Source of the DNA: Clostridium tyrobutyricum DSM 2637 = ATCC 25755 = JCM 11008
Lineage (GTDB): Bacteria; Bacillota; Clostridia; Clostridiales; Clostridiaceae
DNA: 60,532 nt
Assembly (NCBI RefSeq): GCF_000359585.1
Contig: NZ_APMH01000008.1
Location: forward strand, 1-60,532
Direction: 5' to 3'
Shown: piece by piece, positions 17,683 through 27,000 of the stretch
Numbering within the stretch: the stretch's first letter is position 1
How the letters are laid out: each line of letters begins with the position of its first letter
The notes under the pieces: generated by a model
Seen by the model: only the letters and a program-made list of their open reading frames with translations
Told to the model about the DNA's origin: nothing
Database searches by the model: none
Program-made: the position numbers and the translations under genes

Positions 17683-18138
17683 ATGGATGATATAGATGAA
17701 AAATTGCTTAATTTAATACAGGATGAAATTCCAATTGATAGAAGACCATTTCAGATATTGAGCAAGAAATTGTACATTGATGAAGTAGAAGTAATTGAAA
17801 GGATAAACAAACTGAAAGAGGAAGGAATAATACGGAGAATAGGTGGTATTTTCAACTCAAAAAAGCTTGGATATACAAGTACTCTTTGTGCTGCAAGAGT
17901 ACCTTATTACAGGATAGATGAAGTTGCTGAATATATAAATGGATATGATGAAGTAACACATAATTATATAAGAGAAGGATTATATAATATGTGGTTTACA
18001 ATTATAACCTATTCTGAAGAAAAATTAAACAATATATTAAAAGATATAAGGACAAATGCTGGTTTGAAGGAAATAATGAACTTGCCTGCAACTAATTTGT
18101 TTAAAATAAAAGTAGATCTCAATATGGAGGAAAATTAA
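17683..18138 (+). CDS. ahbA: Siroheme decarboxylase subunit, AhbA/NirD-like
   Basis: A 151-aa Lrp/AsnC-fold protein. The N-terminal winged helix (DEKLLNLIQDEIPIDRRPF) resembles transcription factors. The family signatures IIRRIGGIFNSKKLGYTS and VTHNYIREGLYNMWFTII are those of siroheme decarboxylases. With AhbB it removes two acetate carboxyls from siroheme to give didecarboxysiroheme. It has a GGAGG ribosome site and lies 21 nt after nirJ2. Automated annotation could easily call it an AsnC regulator. Confidence 0.85.
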   Translation: MDDIDEKLLNLIQDEIPIDRRPFQILSKKLYIDEVEVIERINKLKEEGIIRRIGGIFNSKKLGYTSTLCAARVPYYRIDEVAEYINGYDEVTHNYIREGLYNMWFTIITYSEEKLNNILKDIRTNAGLKEIMNLPATNLFKIKVDLNMEEN

Positions 18139-18139
18139 A

Positions 18140-18604
18140 ATGCTTGACAAACTTGATAAAAAAATAATATGCAGGCTCCAGAACTCAATTCCAGTAAGCT
18201 CCAGACCATATAAGGATATAGCTGATGAGCTGGGTATAGGTGAAGATGAGCTTTTAGACAAAATAAAATACTATAATGAGACTGGAATACTTAAGAGAAT
18301 AGGAGCTGTGTTATATCATAGAAGGGCGGGATTTAAGGCCAATGCCATGGTAGTTTGGAATGTGGATAAAAAGGATATGGATACAATTGGAAGATATATG
18401 GCGTCCATCCCAGAAATAAGTCACTGCTGCAGCAGAAAAAAGTTTGGAGAGTGGAAATATGAATTATATACAATGGTACATGCAAAGAGTAGGGAGAAGT
18501 GTAGTACAATCATTAAAAATATAGCTAATAATACAGAAATTGAGGATTACAGAGTACTGTATAGTATAAGAGAATTAAAAAAAACAAGTGTAAAATATTT
18601 TTAA
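18140..18604 (+). CDS. ahbB: Siroheme decarboxylase subunit, AhbB-like
   Basis: A 154-aa partner of the preceding gene, starting one base after its stop. It has the family signature GFKANAMVVWNV, ISHCCSRKKFGEWKYELYTMVHA (the region with active-site residues in characterised decarboxylases) and the AsnC-like N-terminal fold (SSRPYKDIADELGI). It completes a four-gene operon that would convert siroheme toward a heme-type product. No siroheme synthase or earlier heme genes are in the window. Confidence 0.85.
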   Translation: MLDKLDKKIICRLQNSIPVSSRPYKDIADELGIGEDELLDKIKYYNETGILKRIGAVLYHRRAGFKANAMVVWNVDKKDMDTIGRYMASIPEISHCCSRKKFGEWKYELYTMVHAKSREKCSTIIKNIANNTEIEDYRVLYSIRELKKTSVKYF

Positions 18605-18620
18605 AGAATAGTCTAAATAT

Positions 18621-18649
18621 TTGATATATTGTTAATTGTATGCTATTAT
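18621..18649 (+). promoter_or_regulatory. Candidate promoter
   Basis: TTGATA (18621-18626), 17 nt, TATTAT (18644-18649), just upstream of the small basic protein gene. Confidence 0.45.
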
Positions 18650-18695
18650 TAATATACCATAAAAATGATAAAAAACAGTTTTGGAGGATGATATT

Positions 18696-18920
18696 ATGAG
18701 CTTTTTTTCAAGATCATCAAAAGGGCGTCATAGGGAAGATGTAAACAGAGGTAGTAAATACTATAAAAGACAAGGATTTTTTAGCCGCTTATTTAGAATG
18801 CTCGGTTCATTTTCTAATTCAAGAAGTAAATATAACAGTGGACACTATTATAATTCACGAAAGAATTATTATTCTAATAAAAGATATCACAGAAAAAATT
18901 ATAAAAGTTCATGGTCATGA
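18696..18920 (+). CDS. Small basic Tyr/Ser/Asn-rich protein, 74 aa
   Basis: The start at 18696 (MSFFSRSSKGRHRED) has GGAGG 8 nt upstream. An in-frame TTG at 18681 is less likely. The product is strongly basic and low-complexity, with many Arg, Lys, Tyr, Ser and Asn residues (for example RKNYYSNKRYHRKN) and a short hydrophobic patch (FFSRLFRMLGSF). It has no known domain. Its end overlaps the downstream kinase gene by 10 nt, so the two are translationally linked. It may be a substrate or nucleic-acid-binding partner of that kinase, by inference. Confidence 0.65.
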   Translation: MSFFSRSSKGRHREDVNRGSKYYKRQGFFSRLFRMLGSFSNSRSKYNSGHYYNSRKNYYSNKRYHRKNYKSSWS

Positions 18921-19642
18921 TTGCATTTTTTAAAAGCAATATACACCCACCAGGATATTTGCTTGGTGGGTATAGAATTATAAAATTTATAGGTGAAGGA
19001 CGATTTGGGATATGTTATCTTGTTGAATTAAATGGAAGTAGATATGTGTTAAAACAAATTAAAGCCAAGGCTGTAAAAAAATACAAAAACAAGGTTATAT
19101 TTGAAGAACAGATACTTTCAACAGTTAATCATTCACTAATTCCAAGAATAGTCGATACAATAAAAAATAATAATACATTTGCCTATATTCTAGAATATAA
19201 AAAAGGAAAGACTATAGAGGAAATGATTTTCAGAGATATGTATAAATTCAATCGTAATGAAATTTATACTATAGGAATACAGTTAATAGACATAATGAAG
19301 TATTTGCATAAAAGATATATAGTACACAGGGATATAAGAATACCGAATGTTATTCTTAATAAAAGGAATGTTTATCTTATAGATTTTGGGCTCGCAAGAT
19401 TTGTTGATAATGAAAAATATATATTTTCTGACGACTTTTTATATTTTGGGCACTTTCTTCTTCATTTATACTATTCTTCATTTGTGAAAATTAGCAAGAG
19501 ATCAAAACCATGGTATAAGGAATTAAAACTTTCCTGTAAAGAAATGAATTTATTAAAAAGATTATTAGGTATAAATATTGTATATGAAAGTATTTATGAG
19601 TTAGAAAGTGATTTTTTAGGGTTGAAATTAGGATGGATTTGA
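18911..19642 (+). CDS. Atypical Ser/Thr-type protein kinase
   Basis: A 243-aa single-domain Hanks-type kinase with no membrane segment or PASTA repeats. It has a glycine loop GEGRFG (28-33), lysine K48 in VLKQI, a probable alpha-C Glu in EEQIL, HRDIRIPN (139-146) and DFG (158-160). The catalytic-loop lysine (HRDxK) is replaced by Arg143, while the metal ligands Asn146 and Asp158 remain. The C-lobe is short. The start (ATG 18911 or 18917) lacks a ribosome site of its own and depends on coupling to the upstream gene. Confidence 0.82.
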   Translation: MVMIAFFKSNIHPPGYLLGGYRIIKFIGEGRFGICYLVELNGSRYVLKQIKAKAVKKYKNKVIFEEQILSTVNHSLIPRIVDTIKNNNTFAYILEYKKGKTIEEMIFRDMYKFNRNEIYTIGIQLIDIMKYLHKRYIVHRDIRIPNVILNKRNVYLIDFGLARFVDNEKYIFSDDFLYFGHFLLHLYYSSFVKISKRSKPWYKELKLSCKEMNLLKRLLGINIVYESIYELESDFLGLKLGWI

Positions 19643-19720
19643 GGGAAAATTAAATCTGTCCTAATTATTTTATTGCATAAAAATTCTTGAATTTAAATAC
19701 AGACTATAGAGGTAAAAAAG

Positions 19721-20995
19721 ATGAATTTGGTTAAATCATATGGAAAATGTATAAAAAAAAATATAGACAATCCTACCAAGGCAATTAATTTGATAAAAAG
19801 GGGATTTTCTCTTGCAAAGTTTTTAGCTTCAACTTTTAAAAATAAAGAACTTCCACCTTCATTGAATTATTTGAATAAGATTTCTTTGGATTTTATGCTT
19901 GAACCTATTAAACATCCTGATAATTCAGCATTTGTTACAATATTTTCACCAGTTGAAATTCTCCATGCAATGGGTATAAAACCGCTTTTAATTGAGGGAT
20001 TTTCATCATTTCTTTCGGGAACCTATTGTGAAGATATATTTATAGATCATGCTGAAAAATGTGGTATTTCAGATACATTATGTAATTATCACAAAGCATT
20101 TGTAGGGGCCGTGGAATCAGGAATAGCCCCCAAGGCGAAATTTTCCATAACTTCTTCAATGATATGTGATGGAAATCTAAATACATGCAGATATATATCG
20201 GACAAGTATAAAGCACCTTATTATTATCTCGATGTACCTTATGAGTACAATGAGTATACTGAAAAATACGTAGAGGATCAGCTCTATGAAATAGTGGAGT
20301 TTATTGAGGATGTAACGAAATTAAAGTTTAACGAAGAAAAATTAAAGGAAGTTATAAAAATTGAAAATGATACTAAAAAATATATGCGCAGTTTTTATAA
20401 AAATTTGAGATCTAAGTATTTTCCCAATACTCTTACTCTGGAAATGTTCAAATTATTTGCTTCACATTTAGGAATAGGAAAAATAGAAACCCTGAACTTT
20501 TATAAAATGCAATCTGAGGATATAAAAAAATACTCTAGTTATAAGGGAAAGAGAATTTTATGGAGTAACATAATGCCTTTTTATAGTGAAACTTTAAAGG
20601 AGTATTTGAATTTAAATAGAAATTGTCAGCTTCTGGTTTGTGATTACAACTTCGATAACTTGGATGAAATGGACTATAATCATCCTTATGAAGCTCTTGC
20701 AAAAAAATTCCTTAAAAATAGATTAAATGGTTCTTTTGAAGGTAAAATAAAAAATGTTGTTAGTATGGCAGAAGATTTTAATGCAGATGGAGTTATAAAT
20801 TTTTGTTCCTTCGGATGCAAACAGTGCAGTGGTGGAACGATGATTTTAAAGGATGTACTTAAGAAAAAGAATATCCCATATTTATCTATTGATGGAGATG
20901 GGGTTGATAGACGTAATGCACATGAAGGACAAATAAAGACAAGGATGGAAGCATTCATGGAAATACTGGAAAAGAAATCGGAGGTGGAAAGATGA
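19721..20995 (+). CDS. Double-cubane-type dehydratase-like protein (HgdB/BcrB family)
   Basis: A 424-aa member of the 2-hydroxyacyl-CoA dehydratase/benzoyl-CoA reductase superfamily. It carries conserved-looking cysteines at 103, 114, 121, 149 and 156, plus FCSFGCKQC (362-369), enough to hold an Fe-S cluster. Length and layout resemble the double-cubane cluster protein (DCCP) of Carboxydothermus, which reduces small molecules using ATP-driven electrons. The next gene overlaps by 4 nt and encodes a dehydratase-like/activase fusion, its likely electron donor. No acyl-CoA pathway genes are adjacent, so a CoA-ester substrate is not supported. Confidence 0.82.
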   Translation: MNLVKSYGKCIKKNIDNPTKAINLIKRGFSLAKFLASTFKNKELPPSLNYLNKISLDFMLEPIKHPDNSAFVTIFSPVEILHAMGIKPLLIEGFSSFLSGTYCEDIFIDHAEKCGISDTLCNYHKAFVGAVESGIAPKAKFSITSSMICDGNLNTCRYISDKYKAPYYYLDVPYEYNEYTEKYVEDQLYEIVEFIEDVTKLKFNEEKLKEVIKIENDTKKYMRSFYKNLRSKYFPNTLTLEMFKLFASHLGIGKIETLNFYKMQSEDIKKYSSYKGKRILWSNIMPFYSETLKEYLNLNRNCQLLVCDYNFDNLDEMDYNHPYEALAKKFLKNRLNGSFEGKIKNVVSMAEDFNADGVINFCSFGCKQCSGGTMILKDVLKKKNIPYLSIDGDGVDRRNAHEGQIKTRMEAFMEILEKKSEVER

Positions 20996-22677
20996 TAGGT
21001 TATGTTTGTAAATATACTCCTTTTCATATAATAAAGGCATTTGGAGAAGAAGTTGTTAGAATAGATCCAAATGTTAAAGGATTTGATAGAGCAGACACTT
21101 TGATGCACCCCAGTATATGTACATATGCAAAAGCAGTACTTGAAGAGTGTATGAATTCAGATATTCATAATGTAATTCTTGTAAACTGCTGTGATAGTAT
21201 AAAAAGATTATATGATGTACTTAGGGAAAGTTCTTATTTTAAATTTGTACATCTCATAGATGTACCTAGAAAAAGAAATAGAGCTTCAAGCTTGTTGATG
21301 AAAAATGAGATTATAAAACTTATAAATGCAATAGAAGAGTTTACAGGTAAAAAATTTGACAGTGATAAGTTTATAGATATAGTCAATTCGGAACATGTTA
21401 TAAAAAATCACAAGCAGTCAAATATAAATATTGCAGTCATAGGATCACGAGTAAAAAATTCTATTATCAGGCAAATTGAAGATGCAGGCGGTTCTGTAAA
21501 TTATAATCTTACTTGTACGGGGAATTTTACAAGAACTACTACACTTTTTAAAGATGAGGACTTCCTTTTAAGTTATTCATCATTTTTATTAAATTCATTT
21601 CCATGCATGAGAATGGTAGATAACAGTGACAGGATTAAAGTTATAAATGAAAATTTATCCAATATAGATGGAATAGTTTATCATACAACTAAATTTTGTG
21701 ATGTTTATTCTTTTGAATATGCAAAGCTTAAAAATATAATTTCCATACCAATGTTGAAGATAGAAACTGATTATACAGAAGAAGGTAGTGGCCAAATGAA
21801 GACTAGAATAGAAGCTTTTATTGAAACCATTAAAACAAAGCATAATGGTAGTGAGGATATACAGGAATCAAGAATAATAAAAAATGAAAGTTCCAACAAT
21901 GATGTTTTAGTTGCAGGTATAGATAGTGGTTCTACTTCTACAAATGTAGTAGTAATGAACGAAAAAAGAAAAATAGTATCTTATTCTATAGTAAGAACTG
22001 GAGCTAAAAGTAAAAATGGTGCAGAAAATGCAATGAAGGAAGCTTTGAACAAAATAGGGATTACAATTGGCATGCTTTCTAAAATAATATCTACAGGATA
22101 TGGACGTGTAAGTATTCCTTTTGCAGATAAAGAAATAACTGAAATTACGTGCCATGGTAAAGCAGCTTATTTTTTGAACAATTCTGTCAGAACTATAATT
22201 GATATAGGTGGTCAGGATAGTAAAGCCATAAAGCTGGATGATAGAGGAAATGTAGTTGATTTTGCCATGAATGATAAATGTGCTGCAGGCACTGGAAGGT
22301 TTCTTGAAATGATGAGTCGAACTCTTGAAGTTCCATTGAACGAAATGGGAAAGAAATCTCTGAGCTGGAAAGAAGATATAGATATAACAAGTATGTGTAC
22401 TGTATTTGCAGAATCAGAAGTTGTTTCACTTGTTGCACAAAATAAGGAAATATCAGATATAATTCATGGACTAAACAAATCAGTTGCAACCAAGACGGTA
22501 TCTCTTGTAAATAGAGTAGGCAAGAAAGAAAATTATATGATGACTGGAGGAGTTGCAAAAAATATAGGCGTTGTAAAATGCTTGGAAGAGAAATTGCAGA
22601 AAGGTATATTTATACCTGATGAACCACAGATAGTGGGAGCTTTAGGGGCAGCTCTTATTGCACTGGATAATGTATAA
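20992..22677 (+). CDS. Fusion of dehydratase-like domain and ATP-dependent activase
   Basis: A 561-aa protein. Residues 1 to about 290 form a second HgdB/HgdC-like half (CNCCDSIKRL-type Cys pair VNCCDS, VPRKRN, ending GQMKTRIEAF). Residues from about 305 form a BadF/BadG/HgdC ASKHA ATPase starting AGIDSGSTSTNVVV. The two cysteines that bridge the activase [4Fe-4S] dimer are present (NDKCAAGTG and SMCTVFAESEV), with DIGGQDSKAI and MMTGGVAKN. The ATPase would drive low-potential electrons to the preceding protein. The ATGA overlap shows strict coupling. Joining both modules in one chain is uncommon among characterised systems. Confidence 0.85.
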   Translation: MIGYVCKYTPFHIIKAFGEEVVRIDPNVKGFDRADTLMHPSICTYAKAVLEECMNSDIHNVILVNCCDSIKRLYDVLRESSYFKFVHLIDVPRKRNRASSLLMKNEIIKLINAIEEFTGKKFDSDKFIDIVNSEHVIKNHKQSNINIAVIGSRVKNSIIRQIEDAGGSVNYNLTCTGNFTRTTTLFKDEDFLLSYSSFLLNSFPCMRMVDNSDRIKVINENLSNIDGIVYHTTKFCDVYSFEYAKLKNIISIPMLKIETDYTEEGSGQMKTRIEAFIETIKTKHNGSEDIQESRIIKNESSNNDVLVAGIDSGSTSTNVVVMNEKRKIVSYSIVRTGAKSKNGAENAMKEALNKIGITIGMLSKIISTGYGRVSIPFADKEITEITCHGKAAYFLNNSVRTIIDIGGQDSKAIKLDDRGNVVDFAMNDKCAAGTGRFLEMMSRTLEVPLNEMGKKSLSWKEDIDITSMCTVFAESEVVSLVAQNKEISDIIHGLNKSVATKTVSLVNRVGKKENYMMTGGVAKNIGVVKCLEEKLQKGIFIPDEPQIVGALGAALIALDNV

Positions 22678-22742
22678 TAATTGGCTATCTTTATCATAAT
22701 ATTATTGAATATATTATATATAAGAAAGTGAGTTTATACATC

Positions 22743-22943
22743 ATGAAATGGGAATATAAAGTATTTACACTTGAACACTTTTATAGCTTAAATAAAAGTT
22801 TAGATGTAGAAGAAACACTAAATAATTATGGAAAAAATGGTTGGGAGCTTGTAGGTGTTTTACAGAAACACAATCCAACGCTTGGAGTTTCCTGTAAACT
22901 GGATAGTGATTCGATAGTATTTAAGAGACAAGTTGGACAATGA
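22743..22943 (+). CDS. DUF4177 protein
   Basis: A 66-aa protein beginning MKWEYKVFTLE and ending SIVFKRQ with GKNGWELVGVL in the middle, the pattern of DUF4177. Function is unknown. An in-frame GTG at 22728 is a weaker start. It is the only gene between the activase fusion and the flavoprotein and may share their transcript. Confidence 0.75.
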   Translation: MKWEYKVFTLEHFYSLNKSLDVEETLNNYGKNGWELVGVLQKHNPTLGVSCKLDSDSIVFKRQVGQ

Positions 22944-23098
22944 ACCTTTAAAAGACTATAAATCAACTTATATTTTAAACAAAGCAGTGTTGTAAACATT
23001 ACCTTCTGCAAACTTATAGTTACTGAAAAGTGCGTACTTGTATTGTATATTAAAGTATTTTATATTTTAATTATACATATTGATAAGGAGTGAAATAT

Positions 23099-23734
23099 AT
23101 GAAGGTTATAGCGTTTAATGGAAGTCCTAATAAGAGTGGAAACACATATTATGCCATAAGAACTGTATTTGATGAACTCGAAAAACATGGAATAGAAACT
23201 GAAATTGTTCATCTTGGAAATAAAGCAATTAGAGGATGTATAGGATGTAATCAGTGTGCAAAAAACAAAAATGAGAAATGTGTGCTTCCTGAAGATGGGG
23301 TTAATGAATGTATACAGAAGATAAAAGAAGCAGATGGTATAATACTTGCTTCCCCTACATATTATTCAGGAATTTCTGGAACAATGAAGTCCTTTCTGGA
23401 CAGATTTTTTTATGCAACAGATTCTAATGGGGGGATGCTTAGACATAAGGTTGGTGCATCGGTTGTTGCTGTAAGACGTGCAGGAGGAATACCTGTTTTC
23501 AATCAACTAAATAATTATATAAATTATGCTGAAATGTTGATGCCGTCTTCAAATTACTGGAATGTTATAAGTGGTACAGTACCAGGAGATGCATTAAAAG
23601 ACGAAGAAGGTATGCAGATCATGAGAGTGCTTGGTAAAAATATGGCATGGCTTATGAAACTAGTTGAAAATGGAAAAGATAATATTCCAGAACCAGAAAG
23701 AGAAGAGAAAATATATACTAATTTTATTCGTTAG
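23099..23734 (+). CDS. Iron-sulfur flavoprotein (NADPH-dependent FMN reductase family)
   Basis: A 211-aa flavodoxin-fold protein. FMN phosphate loop FNGSPNKSGNT is at the N-terminus. The compact cysteine motif CIGCNQCAKNKNEKC near residues 47-60 binds a [4Fe-4S] cluster in the Isf family. SPTYYSGISGTMKSFLDRFFY is the second flavin-contact segment. Such proteins move electrons between ferredoxin and other acceptors. Its place between two activase genes suggests an electron-supply role, by inference. The start at 23099 has AAGGAG upstream. The GTG at 23090 is less likely. Confidence 0.87.
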   Translation: MKVIAFNGSPNKSGNTYYAIRTVFDELEKHGIETEIVHLGNKAIRGCIGCNQCAKNKNEKCVLPEDGVNECIQKIKEADGIILASPTYYSGISGTMKSFLDRFFYATDSNGGMLRHKVGASVVAVRRAGGIPVFNQLNNYINYAEMLMPSSNYWNVISGTVPGDALKDEEGMQIMRVLGKNMAWLMKLVENGKDNIPEPEREEKIYTNFIR

Positions 23735-23740
23735 TTTAAT

Positions 23741-23785
23741 AAAAGGTACTGTTTCAAAACATATTTTGAGACAGTACCTTTTATT
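23741..23785 (+). terminator. Rho-independent terminator
   Basis: A long inverted repeat AAAAGGTACTGT.../...ACAGTACCTTTT (23741-23759 with about 23763-23782) with a T-rich end. It closes the flavoprotein transcript. Confidence 0.85.
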
Positions 23786-23879
23786 TACCACATTTATTGT
23801 ATAAGTCCTAAAAAGTAAATTATATAGGGTTGAATTATTTATGTTCATATTGTAAAATTAACAATACTTGCTTATGAAA

Positions 23880-23907
23880 TTGCATGGATGTTGGTATATG
23901 TTATAAT
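23880..23907 (+). promoter_or_regulatory. Promoter and long leader of the large activase gene
   Basis: TTGCAT (23880-23885), 16 nt, TATAAT (23902-23907) with an extended -10 TGT. It predicts a leader of about 170 nt. The leader contains a 12-bp hairpin (23962-23973 with 23989-24000, core AAAATAATAAA) but no known riboswitch. Nothing else is seen in 23786-24087. Confidence 0.65.
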
Positions 23908-24087
23908 ATAAATAGTGTTATTTTTTTAACTTAGTACTCCATTATGAGTATAAATTGCCAACAAAATAATAAAAATTATTAAACAGTATTTATTATTTTG
24001 CTAATATATATTACAATGTATCATATAATTAAAAGATTGCATTCTAGGACTTTTAATTAAATTTATATTATTAAAAGGTGATAATTT

Positions 24088-27000
24088 ATGAGAAATTTAT
24101 TTCATGTAGGTCTTGATGTTGGGTCGACTACAGTAAAAATAGTTGTATCTGATATAAAAGACAGTATAGTTTATAATAAATATCAAAGACATTTTTCAGA
24201 TATTAAAAGTACTATAGCCAAAGTTGTCAAAGATGCTTATGATAAATTAAAGGATTCAGATATAACTATAATGGTAACAGGATCTGGAGGATTATCAGTA
24301 TCTAAATGGCTTGATATACCATTTATTCAGGAAGTAGTAGCATGTACTAATACTATAGAAAAAACTATTCCTGAAACAGATGTGGCTATAGAACTTGGTG
24401 GGGAAGATGCAAAAATAACATTTTTTGATGACGGGATAGATCAGAGAATGAATGGATCTTGTGCTGGAGGTACAGGTGCTTTTATAGATCAGATGGCATC
24501 TCTACTTCAGACTGATGCAAAAGGTCTAAATGAAATGGCTAAAAACTATAAGGTCATATATCCTATAGCAGCGCGATGTGGTGTATTTGCAAAAACTGAT
24601 GTTCAACCACTTTTAAATGAAGGTGCGGCTAAAGAAGATATTGCTGTATCCATATTTCAATCGGTAGTAAATCAGACTATTAGTGGACTTGCATGTGGCA
24701 AACCTATTAGAGGGAATGTAGCATTTTTAGGTGGACCACTATATTTTTTGTCTGAACTTAGAAAGAGGTTTATAGATACCTTGGGACTTGCGGATAATCA
24801 AATTATTTTTCCTGAAAATTCTCAATTATTTGTTGCTCAGGGAGCCGCTCTTTCCTCTAAAGATGAAGAAGTTATTTCTTTTAAAGGTTTGATAGAAAGC
24901 CTTTCACATTTAAATGAGTTTTTAATTGATGATGTACAGACTTTGGATCCACTTTTTAATAGTGAACATGAATTAGTTGAATTTAAACAAAGACATGCCA
25001 AGAGTGTAGTAAAAAGAGGAAATTTGAATACTTATACTGGAAATTGTTATCTTGGTATAGATGCTGGTTCGACTACTACAAAAGCAGTACTCATAGATAA
25101 TCAGGGAAGGCTTTTATACTCTTTTTATGGAAGTAATCATGGTAATCCATTAAAGTCATCTATTGAAATACTAAAAGATATTTATGAAAAAATGCCATCA
25201 ACTGTTAAAATAGCTAATTCAGCAGTTACAGGATATGGTGAGGGACTTATAAAAGCGGCTCTTTCTGTTGATGTAGGAGAAGTTGAAACTGTATCCCACT
25301 ATAAGGCTGCAGAATTTTTTCAGCCAGGAGTGGATTTCATATTGGATATTGGTGGACAAGACATGAAATGCTTAAAGGTTAAAAATGGTGTTATTGACAG
25401 TATAATGTTAAATGAAGCATGTTCCTCAGGATGTGGATCTTTTATTGAAACTTTTGCCAATTCATTAAATATGAAAATACAGGATTTTGCAAAAGTTGCT
25501 GAATCATCAAAAAGACCTGTGGATTTGGGATCTAGATGCACAGTGTTTATGAATTCAAAAGTTAAACAAGCTCAAAAAGAAGGATTATCAGTAGGTGATA
25601 TATCTGCTGGACTTTCATATTCAGTAATAAAAAATGCTTTGTTTAAGGTTATAAAAATAAGGGATCCAAAGGAACTTGGAAAAAAGATAATAGTTCAAGG
25701 CGGCACTTTCTACAACGACGCAGTTTTAAGAGCTTTTGAACTTATATCAGGCAGAGAAGTTATAAGACCGGATATAGCCGGTCTTATGGGGGCTTTTGGA
25801 GCAGCTATTATTGCCAAGGAAAAATTCAGCAGTTTACATGAAACCACTCTTTTGAAGCCAGAAGATATAAATAGTTTCAATACAGAAGTTTCTATGAGAA
25901 GATGCGGGAAGTGTGCAAACAATTGTCTTCTTACAATAAACAAATTTTCAGATGGAAAGAAATTTGTTTCAGGTAACAGATGTGAAAGGGGAATAGGAGC
26001 TGAAAGTACGAAAAATAATATTCCTAATCTTTTTGAGTACAAATATAATAAAATATTCAATTATATACCTTTGAAAAAAGAACAAGCTCCTAGAGGACAG
26101 GTAGGAATACCTAGAGTGTTGAATTTATATGAAAACTATCCATTTTGGTTTACGTTTTTCACAAAATTAGGATTTAGGGTGGAGATTTCACCTCGTTCTA
26201 CAAAAAATCTATACTCTCTTGGAATAGAAACTATACCATCTGAATCCGTTTGTTATCCAGCTAAACTTGTACATGGACATATAATGAGTTTGATAAATAG
26301 AGGAATTAAATTTATATTTTATCCATCTATTCCCTATGAGCAAAAAGAGCAGGAAAAGGCGGATAACCATTATAACTGCCCGATAGTAACTTCATATCCT
26401 GAAGTTATAAAGAAAAATATGGATATTATAGCCGAAAAAAATGTAAATTTTAAAAATCCGTTTTTACCATTGGATAATAAAAAGAGGCTTATAAAAAGAC
26501 TTATAGAAGAACTTGCTGAATTTCACATAAAAGAAGGCGAAATTCAAGATGCAGTAGAATTAGCTTATAAAGAAGATGAAAAGGTAAAAAGTGATATAAG
26601 AAACAAGGGTAAGGAAGTAGTAGAATATCTCAACAAGACTGGTAAAAAGGGCATAGTTTTAGCTGGGAGACCATATCATGTGGATCCTGAGATAAATCAT
26701 GGTATACCTAATATAATAACTTCATATGGCATGGCTGTATTGACAGAGGATTCTGTAGCACATCTTGGAGTAATAGAAAGGCCACTTAGAGTTGTAGATC
26801 AATGGGTATATCATTCAAGATTGTATGCAGCTGCTAGTTTTGTAGCAACTCAGAAAAATTTAGAATTAATACAGTTGAATTCATTTGGATGTGGATTGGA
26901 TGCTGTTACTACAGATCAAGCACAGGAAATACTAAATAGGTATGAAAAAATATATACTGTATTAAAAATAGATGAAGTTAGTAATTTAGGTGCTATAAAA

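Noticed and set aside
17683-18604. Two AsnC/Lrp transcription regulators
   Set aside because: The fold is shared, but the signatures (GFKANAMVVW, HNYIREGLYNMWFT) and the nirJ neighbours indicate siroheme decarboxylase subunits.
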